A stretch of 64,000 nucleotides of DNA from Tethya wilhelma. Taxonomy: Eukaryota > Porifera > Demospongiae > Tethyida > Tethyidae. The translations under genes and the position numbers were made by a program. Positions 43,770 through 52,971 of this stretch are shown piece after piece. The notes below the pieces were generated by a model that was given only the letters and a program-made list of their open reading frames with translations, did not search any database and had not been told where the DNA came from. Numbering within the stretch: position 1 is the stretch's first letter; each line of letters starts with the position of its first letter. The stretch lies in the NCBI GenBank assembly GCA_964030475.1, contig CAXIPT010000001.1, positions 27,131,609 to 27,195,608 of the forward strand. The letters run 5' to 3'.

Positions 43770-45337
43770 TTACATCATCCTCATCACATTCATCATCATC
43801 ATCATCATCATCGATAGGAGTTCCATCAAGATCGAACTCCTCATCGCTGTCATCCTCTTCGTTGAAGTCAACTGACCTACATGTTCAATAACATTACTCT
43901 GAATCCTCTCTAATCAGGCCTGTCCGTATCCACTAGGATTATTCATTCTTGCCACTACTAACCTGAGTACTTGCAAGTTCTTAGACACATATTTCATCCA
44001 GATGGCATTGGCGAACTTGTAAGTCTTCTTCACTCTCACTTTCATGGGTGTACGTCGATCTGGCCTTCTCAAGTCCAGCACCATTCGCTCACTAGTGTAT
44101 GGCCTCTGACTGTTCTCATTCTATTTCACAAGAATTACAACATAATTTAAAAGAATTACTGTTTTGTTTACATGTGAAATCACAACTTACCCAGTCAAGC
44201 AAGGCCAAATTCATCCTCATACCGAAGGTAGTAGTGCCAAAATGCACACGCTTTGGTATGTAGGTTTGGACGACTCCACCCAGTAAGTGTTGTGACACTA
44301 TAACAGCAAGAAATAAGATAAATAGGTATTTCAATGCAACAATTACAGCCAACTTACTCGACAAAAAGACTCGGCATTATGGAAAATGAGAGTGGACTTC
44401 AACATCTTCTGATATGCTTAGCTGCCTTCGCATCTGTGATGGTAATCTTGTTGGAGACATATCCATCTTTCTTGCAGGACGATGAAGAATGGCAGCTGGT
44501 GTGAATGCCCTGTGAGACGAGAGACATTCACAAATGACACACATAAAGTGCTAAATCTATAGCTACAATACCTGATAGTGGTTCACTATATTAAGAATTG
44601 CACTACGCAACTTTTGGGCATCTCCACCACAATTCTTCATCGCCCAGTACAGATGCGTCTTGGTACTCTTGCCTAAACTACAAAACACAAAATCACGAGT
44701 CATTCTAGACAAAGCTATAATACAATGACATACACTTGTCGGACAGCTGATGGAACCACTTCTTCCCTTCCCATTTCTGTGCAGCCTGACCAATCTTCTT
44801 TATTGCCTTTGCCACATCTTTTTTTTTACAACAGTTTAGTTACCCAAGTATTTTTTGAGTCACATTTGTGTACATACCATGCCAAGTGTCGTAAGAATTG
44901 ACCAGGCTAAGGGAGTCAGTGATGTAACCACTCACAGATGTAGAGTAGTCATGGGCGACTTCATGTACATCCAAGTCTAAAATGGATGTACTCACTGTCA
45001 TTTGCACCCACACTCACTATACATAGGATATGCAGACTCACTTGACATCACTTGTGGCAACAACTCCTGGGTGCAGGCAAGTTCACGAGTTTGGGCAATT
45101 GAATGCTCCTTCCTGGACTTGGTGCAGATGCCAATAACCTTGTTTCTATAAATTCAAAAGAGCCAATATTTAGTTCCAATCACGACCACAAACTATTTAC
45201 CAGACAACTGTAGAGTGGTAGGCGTTGGATGTGGAGTCGTGACGAGTATAAGTCATGACCCACTACATTATAAAAATTACATGTTATAGTTGTTTTTTTC
45301 CCCCTCCATACCTCTCCAGCCAGAGTGTAGTCGTCAT
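43770..45337 (-). pseudogene. transposase-like multi-exon protein (YDTWHG family)
   Basis: Minus-strand exons: DDYTLAGE then WVMTYTRHDSTSNAYHSTVV (45330-45200), RNKVIGICTKSRKEHSIAQT (near 45120), DLDVHEVAHDYSTSVSGYIT ending NSYDTWHG (near 44930), a basic exon ending KWFHQLSDK (near 44770), KTHLYWAMKNCGGDAQKLRS (near 44640), GIHTSCHSSSSCKKDGYVSN (near 44480), KRVHFGTTTFGMRMNLALLD (near 44230), NENSQRPYTSERMVLDLRRP (near 44080) and an acidic C-terminus with a poly-Asp run (43860-43790). I recall this motif series from a repeated, uncharacterised transposase-like family in sponges and cnidarians. A TGA near 44410 breaks one exon, and a fold-back element cuts the 5' end at 45340. Confidence 0.5.
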
Positions 45338-45339
45338 TA

Positions 45340-46017
45340 CTCTGGCAAGTTAAGGACCGGCTCCCTAATTAAGGGAAAAAATTATTCGAACTAAGAATAT
45401 CTTTATCATTTAACATGATCTCACTATGGTAACGCGTGTTAATGATGCTCCGAACATCCTTAATGATTTGCCCTGGTTACCAGAGTCACATGACCAATCT
45501 CATTATGAATATTCATGAAAATATCTTCAATTAAAATCCCGGAAATGATATGCAGTTGCCATGGCAACCAAATTTTTTTCACTAAATCTTGTGTTATAGT
45601 ACTATATTTTTATTCATTGATATCATGTTGCCATGGAGAGCTACAGCTTGAAGAAGTAGGACACGTCAGTAAATTTTGGTGTGCATTAAATGGAAAGTGC
45701 TGCATATCTCTCCATGGCAACATGATATCCAAGATATTAATGAATAAAAATATAGTACTATAACACAAGATTTCACATAAAAATTTTCGTTGCCATGGCA
45801 ACTGCATATCATTTCCGGAATTTTAATTGAAGATATTTTCATGAATATTCGTAATGAGATTGGTCATGTGACTCCGGTAACCAGGGCAAATCATTAAGGA
45901 TATTCGGAGCATCATTTACATGCGTTACCATGGTGAGAGGATATTAAATAATAAAGATATTCTTAGTTCGAATAATTTTTTTCCTTAATTAGGTAGCTGG
46001 TTCTTAACTTGCCAGAG
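45340..46017. mobile_element. 678-bp fold-back MITE with TA duplication
   Basis: Almost the whole element is one palindrome: left arm CTCTGGCAAGTTAAGGACCG through GCAGTTGCCATGGCAACC, right arm its inverse ending CTTGCCAGAG, each about 300 bp, with a spacer near 45640-45720. TA flanks both ends (45338-45339, 46018-46019), the Tc1/mariner-type duplication. The arms contain symmetrical GTTGCCATGGCAAC sites (X-box-like). It separates the YDTWHG-family exons from their 5' part. Confidence 0.85.
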
Positions 46018-46062
46018 TACTCTTGACACTATCAATAGCTGCTCTGCATTTTATTCACAGCT

Positions 46063-46153
46063 TTGCGTGAGTTTGACATTTTGTCGAAACAAGCTGGCAA
46101 AAGACAACGCGGCTCAACCTTGAAGACCAAATCTCGTTCCAACTTCATTGTTG
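46063..46153 (+). CDS. possible coding exon upstream of the Ig/kinase gene
   Basis: Between a TTATTCACAG acceptor and a GTGAGT donor lies an open 91-bp stretch reading LREFDILSKQAGKRQRGSTL and KTKSRSNF. It looks coding but has no recognised domain. It could be an early exon of the gene starting at 47.2 kb, with the multi-hairpin element in the intron. Confidence 0.3.
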
Positions 46154-46257
46154 TGAGTATAATATAATTTAGTGTGCATTATCTAGAATTGGTATTGAAT
46201 GCATGATGATGCTTGTTCAGCAGCTGTTGGTCAGACAAGACAGACCTGCTTTATGTG

Positions 46258-47164
46258 AGTACCCAGACCCTTTCCAATTATTAGTAGGTGAGACAAGAAG
46301 AGGGAGAAGAAAGAAGGGAAAGGAAAGGGTCTGGCCACAGGAGGTATGACACGAGTGCACCTTTGCTGAGCTGGCAAATGAGGTGCACGTGGTCAACTCT
46401 CATTGTGAAGTATTGCGGGCGCATGATCGGACTGTAGTTAATGGACTTGCCAGCTCAGCAAAGGCGCACTCGTGTCATACCTCCTCTGGGTCTAGCAAAA
46501 GCCTAGGCCTACTACGGACAAGAGTACATAATCAGGGAAGGGAAGAGAGTATCGAACTTCGTATTACGCTGCACAAAATGTGTGCGGAAAGTCACGTGAC
46601 AATACGTAAGGCGCACGTGATGAATATTGTGGTTATTAAATATTAGGCAGTCCAGTAATAATGAGTTTACGCTATTAAAATTTACGTACAGAACACGTAC
46701 AGAACATAGCTGTCCACGCTTCGACTTTTTCATCATCAGATTCCAGTAAGTTAACTATAATTATAGAACCGTAGTTTATCTGTTAGAACTGTTTCATCAC
46801 GTGCGCCTTACGTATTGTCATGTTACTTTCCGCACACATTTTGTACAGCGTAATACGAAGTTCGATACTCTCTTCCCTTCCCTGATTATGTACTCTTGCT
46901 ACGGATCACTGGAATGCAACTGATTTAAGATTCACAGAAGCCATGTGCTACAACCACAAAACAACCACTAAATAAACAGTTTGCACGTGGAGCATGTGGT
47001 TGTAAACCACTACTGGGTTACAACAGTTTTGATCTTGCTGACAACCTAAAATTGGTTGTCGATCCACGCTAGGTATAAGCTTTTGCCAGACCCTTTCCTT
47101 TCCCTTCTTTCTCCTCCCTCTTCCTGTCCTACCTGCTAATAATTGGAAAGGGTCTGGGCACCAG
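46258..47164. mobile_element. multi-hairpin fold-back element
   Basis: Outer inverted repeats of about 75 bp (CCCAGACCCTTTCCAATTAT on the left, its inverse on the right). Each is itself bounded by CCAGACCCTTTCC and GGAAAGGGTCTGG. Inside are two more hairpins: 46338-46378 pairs with 46447-46488 (around TTGCTGAGCTGGCAA), and 46518-46621 pairs with 46797-46910 (around ACAATACGTAAGGCGCACGT). No coding region. Confidence 0.8.
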
Positions 47165-47222
47165 ACTAATGTGAGGTGTGATAATAGGGCTTATTAAATT
47201 ATTGTTAATTCCAGATTGATGT

Positions 47223-47940
47223 ATGCGAAACAGAAAAAGGGGATACTCCAAAGATGGTGATTATCATGAGATTCGTGTAAACCCAGATGCAGCTTACTGT
47301 GATGTAGCCTTGACTGTTGCCAATGCTGTTGGGCTTAATGAACAAGATGATGAAGATGAACCTCCTCGAACATTTGTTTTAACAAGAGCCCATAGAGCAG
47401 TTATTCCAAATTCTCCTGTACAGATTGATCCCAAGTCAGATAATATTGTACCATGAACAATTTTCAATTATCTTTCAACAATTCCCTCCTATACAAGCAC
47501 GAGACAGCCAGTAAAATTGGGTGTTGGCTATGGTGATGAACCGGATCATGACAGTGAGCCACAAGATAGTCTAGGTTCTCAAGGGGGTATGAGTGATTCG
47601 CAGAGAGATGATGTAAGTGCACATAAGTCACAAGATGAGGTACGTGCACGTGCACATGCGTTCAAGTCGAATGTGACATCTTATGAGCCTTGGTCAGAAT
47701 CACAAATTTAAGGTTTGTATTTCATTCCCTCCTTGTTGGCAAGTGTATCATGAGACATGTTTTTTGTTCTATTTTATTTTATCAGTTCTGTATTGCCCAA
47801 GGATAGGGGAAAATTGGCTTGATACAGATCTGAGCCAGACTCGTAAAGAAATTTTCATCGATACTGAAGATACAACAGGCATGAGTGACTCGGAGATCAC
47901 TGCATCTTTGAATTCTGGTAAATATGATGAACAGGTGTGA
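47223..47940 (+). CDS. possible 5' exons of the Ig/kinase gene
   Basis: Two or three coding-like pieces. 47223-47456 contains DGDYHEIRVNPDAAYCDVAL and an acidic EQDDEDEPP stretch. A Ser/Asp/Gln-rich piece at 47517-47711 contains GDEPDHDSEPQDSLGSQGG. An exon near 47795-47920 contains IGENWLDTDLSQTRKEIFID and ends at a GTAAAT donor in phase with the exon at 48128. I do not recognise these domains. The start codon and exact joins are not certain. Confidence 0.35.
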
Positions 47941-48127
47941 CACCCATCAGCATTTCACTTCATTGTGTCACGACTCACTGTAGGTATGTTATTATAATGC
48001 ATGGAGTATGGCTCACTTTGCTTGTCATACTCCTTTCTTATTTATATGTATGAAGTTTGTGATGCAAGCATCAACTGTTTTGGTACTTTATAATCATAAT
48101 ATATATTATTATTTATGTATACATTAA

Positions 48128-48600
48128 GATGAGAAGGTCGTCATGCAGTTAAAGGAAAGAGGGAGTTCAAAGTTTATCCTAGCTGATGATAAGCCCCAAA
48201 GTACGTAATATAATACGTAGTAATAATTATTATGCATATCTATATATCTTTCTGTGCCTTTGACTGTGTTTACAGCTCAATTTGTTGTACTACATCAGAG
48301 TCCTAGCAAGGTTACTCTGAGCGGTAAGAGCGACGGAATTCCAATACCTTTGTATTGTGTGGCATCAGGGCATTGTGATGGGTACAGCTATAATTGGAAA
48401 TGCAACTCCAAGGAAATCCTCCCATGTTCTCCGGTAGTGGGGGTCAATCAGCCAGGATTGTATACCTGCCAAGTGAAACATAACATACGTAATGACACCT
48501 GTTGTTCAGCGCTCATAGAAGTTGTACGTCCAAGTGGTAAGCCTATAGAATCGCTTTAATGTTCTAACTACATTATAGTAAAGTGTGTGTGTGTGTGTGT

Positions 48601-48640
<40 letters not shown>

Positions 48641-50293
48641 ATGCGTGTGTGTGTGTGTGAGTGTGTGTGTGTGCGTGCGCTTGTGTGTACATGTGTGTGC
48701 ATATGCATGTATATATGGATGTGTGTGCATGTGTGTTTCTCATGCATGTGTATATATAATTATATAGGAGAACAAGGCAATTCAGAGACCAAGTTTTCAC
48801 CTTTAGAGTTGTCAACACCAGGTATGCATGTGCATCTTCATATGTATTCATGCAGTTAGCAACAGTCTATTTCATCAATATTTTAGGTGGAGTCAAGGTG
48901 TTCGATTCAGAAGTGCTGTCTGAAGCTACTAATAAGTTTGATGCTGCCAATCTAGTTGGTAAAGGTGGTTTTGGACAAGTGTATGAGGGTGTCCTTGGTG
49001 GAACACATGTAGCTATCAAGGTGTTATCTGATGTGAGATAATAATAATTATTATTATGATGCAATAAATTAATCGTCTATAACTTAATTCTATAGCGTGG
49101 ATCCTCTGCTCTTGTAAAATCAGCTGCACAATTAAAGTGTGAAGTGGATCATCTTCTCAAGTGAATATCTATAATAATAATGTGGTGAAATTAGTTTGAA
49201 TGGTTGTTATTGATAATGGTTGTAGATTTAGTCACCCCAATATCATCACTCTAATGGAATGCTGCAACAATCCCCCAATGCTGGTTTTCCCTTTCATGTC
49301 AAGAGGATCACTGTATAAAAATTTACATGAGTGGAAGGTAATATGTCTTCAGTGTTAGATGCATACATTTACTTGTTTTGAAATTTCATGCAGGTTGTAA
49401 AGCCACTATCCTGGAATGAAAGAGTTGTAATTTTGCAAGACACAGCTCGAGCTTTGGCATATGTCCATTGTTCACGACCCCCTTTGGTTCATGGAGATAT
49501 TAATTCGTAAGTGATTTATTTATTTACTAATGCATGCTTGAGCAATTAATATGTTTAATATAATTTTATTGTTTGCTTAATCTAGCTCAAACATTCTCAT
49601 TGGTAATCATGGAGAAGGATTAATTTGTGATTTTGGATTCTCTATAAAACTCCCTGAAACAAGAAGTGGTAGAACACTTATTACTATATAGCTGACAATC
49701 TTGCTCTTCCTGGGACTCTTGGGTACATGCCACCAGAATACCATGAAGGGCATTACAGTACCTGGAGTGATGTTTATAGCTATGGAGTGGTATGTGCATA
49801 GTATAGTTCTGTAGTTGTCGTTATACGAACGTATATATTCAATGGTATATAGGTTGCCTTGAATGCTTCACGGGTCTGTTAGCTTTTTCCAAGGAGAGAG
49901 ACGACCAGCGTTTGGTAAAATTATGCAATATAATATATATACACTCCCTGCATGATCACTGCTAGCTGCACACGTTTATGATCCTCATTATTATAATCTA
50001 GGTTGATCACATCGAAGATGATTTGAGAAGGGAAGAGATGTTTCGTGTTCGACATGACCGCAAACTTCTTGATGATTGCCCCCTACAGACAGTGAAAACC
50101 TTCTTTGATGTGATCAACTCCTGTGTGAAGCGATCTCACAAACGAAGGGAGACAATGACATGGGTATATGAATTTTTGTGGCTCTATGCATGATTTACAT
50201 AACACTTAACTTAATTTTCAGGTGTATAAGAAATGGGAAGAATTGGTGGAATTTGACAAGAAATGTCTCGAAGAACTAGATGCCAAGTCTTAA
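48128..50293 (+). CDS. Ig-domain plus IRAK/Pelle-like protein kinase, copy 1 (frameshifted)
   Basis: Exon 48128-48200 (VMQLKERGSSKFILADDK) joins 48276-48535, an Ig-like domain: Cys in IPLYCVASG, Trp in YNWKC, and GLYTCQVKH with the second Cys. No hydrophobic membrane segment is visible. A linker exon (48770-48821) and kinase exons follow: Gly loop GKGGFGQVYEG, VAIK lysine, FSHPNIITLM, catalytic loop HGDINSSN, DFG, PPEY, and a C-lobe to TAA at 50291. The N-lobe start (EVLSEATNKFDAANLVGKGG) is IRAK/Pelle/RLK-like. The invariant catalytic-loop Lys is Asn here, so activity may be reduced. Compared with copy 2 there is an extra TA near 49688 (creates a stop) and a missing T near 49857. It is an allele, pseudogene or error-bearing duplicate. 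Confidence 0.7.
48583..48690. repeat. (GT)n microsatellite in an intron
   Basis: About 100 bp of GT repeats with GTATGT and GCATGCGT interruptions, between the Ig exon and the linker exon. The second copy of the locus (from 50989) begins inside the same microsatellite. Confidence 0.95.
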
Positions 50294-50987
50294 AATCCAG
50301 ATTAGTCACATACATGTTGATCATGAGAATCATTGAAGTTCTGAATCAGTAACTGATCATTGTGGTATTTACATTGATCAGATTATGAGTGATTATGCCA
50401 GTGATTGGGATACATATATCTATTTTATCTTATCCTCATTCAATGTCATGATAAATATTTGCATTGATCGTGTGAATGTGAGTGCATTCACTGTTCAGTT
50501 TATCACTTTGAAGAGTTATTTCTGTTTTGAATTATTATGATCATGTGAATGTGAGTGCATGCATGCATTCACGGTTCAGTTTATCACTTTGAAGAATTAT
50601 TTCTGTTAATACCACACATGTACACTTTTACACAACATTGATGTTATTTACTAAAAAACGATATATAAATATACTGTTTGTAGATGTAACATCTCTTGAC
50701 AAATCAATCCCAAAGTGATCTCTCACCAGTCCATGACAAACCATGTAAAATTCATTACTATAGATGACTGGTGGTGTTTCAGCTCTGTGCTCAAGCAGTT
50801 CACTATACAGTTGCAGTGGTACATCCTTCAAAAGTTTCTCAGCACCTATTATAATTATAATAATAATTTTTTATATTGGCTCCATTTAACCATGGAGTAA
50901 TTTTACATATTGTCCTAAAAATAATGTAATTGTGGAATAAAAATTAATAATAATAATGATGGCATGAATTAATTAGAGTTTTCTCTG
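50294..50987. repeat. 3' flank duplicated with copy 1
   Basis: Matches 52638-53331. It includes a copy of the last exon of the integrase-core gene (50628-50844, minus), which has no other exons of that gene next to it. Confidence 0.8.
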
Positions 50988-50988
50988 N

Positions 50989-51022
<34 letters not shown>

Positions 51023-52637
51023 CGCTTGTGTGTACATATGCATGTATATATGGATGTGTGTGCATGTGTGTTTCACATGCATGTGTATATATAATTATAT
51101 AGGAGAACAAGGCAATTCAGAGACCAAGTTTTCACCTTTAGAGTTGTCAACACCAGGTATGCATGTGCATCTTCATATGTATTCATGCAGTTAGCAACAG
51201 TCTATTTCATCAATATTTTAGGTGGAGTCAAGGTGTTCGATTCAGAAGTGCTGTCTGAAGCTACTAATAAGTTTGATGCTGCCAATCTAGTTGGTAAAGG
51301 TGGTTTTGGACAAGTGTATGAGGGTGTCCTTGGTGGAACACATGTAGCTATCAAGGTGTTATCTGATGTGAGATAATAATAATTATTATTATATGATGCA
51401 ATAAATTAATCGTCTATAACTTAATTCTATAGCGTGGATCCTCTGCTCTTGTAAAATCAGCTGCACAATTAAAGTGTGAAGTGGATCATCTTCTCAAGTG
51501 AATATCTATAATAATGTGGTGAACTTAGTTTGAATGGTTGTTATTGATAATGGTTGTAGATTTAGTCACCCCAATATTATCACTCTAATGGGATGCTGCA
51601 ACAATCCCCCAATGCTGGTTTTCCCTTTCATGTCAAGAGGATCACTGTATAAAAATTTACATGAGTGGAAGGTAATATGTCTTCAGTGTATATATGCATA
51701 TATTTACTTGTTTTGAAATTTCATGCAGGTTGTAAAGCCACTATCCTGGAATGAAAGAGTTGTAATTTTGCAAGACACAGCTCGAGCTTTGGTATATGTC
51801 CATTGTTCACGACCCCCTTTGGTTCATGGAGATATTAATTCGTAAGTGCATGCATGATTTATTTATTTACTGATGCATGCTTGAGCAATTAATATGTTTA
51901 ATATAATTTTATTGTTTGCTTAATCTAGCTCAAACATTCTCATTGGTAATCATGGAGAAGGATTAATTTGTGATTTTGGATTCTCTATAAAACTCCCTGA
52001 AACAAGAAGTGGTAGAACACTTATTACTATAGCTGACAATCTTGCTCTTCCTGGGACTCTTGGGTACATGCCACCAGAATACCATGAAGGGCATTACAGT
52101 ACCTGGAGTGATGTTTATAGCTATGGAGTGGTATGTGCATATAGTATAGTTCTGTAATTGTCGTTATACGAACGTATATATTCAATGGTATATAGGTTGC
52201 TCTTGAATGCTTCACGGGTCTGTTAGCTTTTTCCAAGGAGAGAGACGACCAGCGTTTGGTAAAATTATGCAATATAATATATATACACTCCCTGCATGAT
52301 CACTGCTAGCTGCACACGTTTATGATCCTCATTATTATAATCTAGGTTGATCACATCGAAGATGATTTGAGAAGGGAAGAGATGTTTCGTGTTCGACATG
52401 ACCGCAAACTTCTTGATGATTGCCCCCTACAGACAGTGAAAACCTTCTTTGATGTGATCAACTCCTGTGTGAAGCGATCTCACAAACGAAGGGAGACAAT
52501 GACATGGGTATATGAATTTTTGTGGCTCTATGCATGATTTACATAACACTTAACTTAATTTTCAGGTGTATAAGAAATGGGAAGAATTGGTGGAATTTGA
52601 CAAGAAATGTCTCGAAGAACTAGATGCCAAGTCTTAA
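50989..52637 (+). CDS. IRAK/Pelle-like protein kinase, copy 2 (open frame)
   Basis: Begins in the GT microsatellite right after the N, so the Ig exon is missing here. Exons: 51103-51156, 51222-51367, 51433-51499, 51560-51671, 51729-51841, 51929-52130, 52196-52258, 52346-52507, 52566-52637. The kinase frame is open throughout. It has GKGGFGQVYEG, VAIK, HGDINSSN (Lys replaced by Asn), CDFGFS, GTLGYMPPEY and DVYSYGVVALECFTG, then a basic/charged tail ending ELDAKS. Identity to copy 1 is about 99 percent over 2.3 kb, introns included. With the Ig part from copy 1, the intact protein would be an Ig-linked TKL kinase, possibly an innate-immunity signalling protein (inference). Confidence 0.75.
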
Positions 52638-52971
52638 AATCCAGATTAGTCACATACATGTTGATCATGAGAATCATTGAAGTTCTGAATCAGTAACTGA
52701 TCATTGTGGTATTTACATTGATCAGATTATGAGTGATTATGCCAGTGATTGGGATACATATATCTATTTTATCTTATCCTCATTCAATGTCATGATAAAT
52801 ATTTGCATTGATCGTGTGAATGTGAGTGCATTCACTGTTCAGTTTATCACTTTGAAGAGTTATTTCTGTTTTGAATTATTATGATCATGTGAATGTGAGT
52901 GCATGCATGCATTCACGGTTCAGTTTATCACTTTGAAGAATTATTTCTGTTAATACCACACATGTACACTT

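Noticed and set aside
48506..48859. Open frames rich in Cys/Val or His/Thr near 48.6 kb
   Set aside because: Produced by the (GT)n microsatellite.
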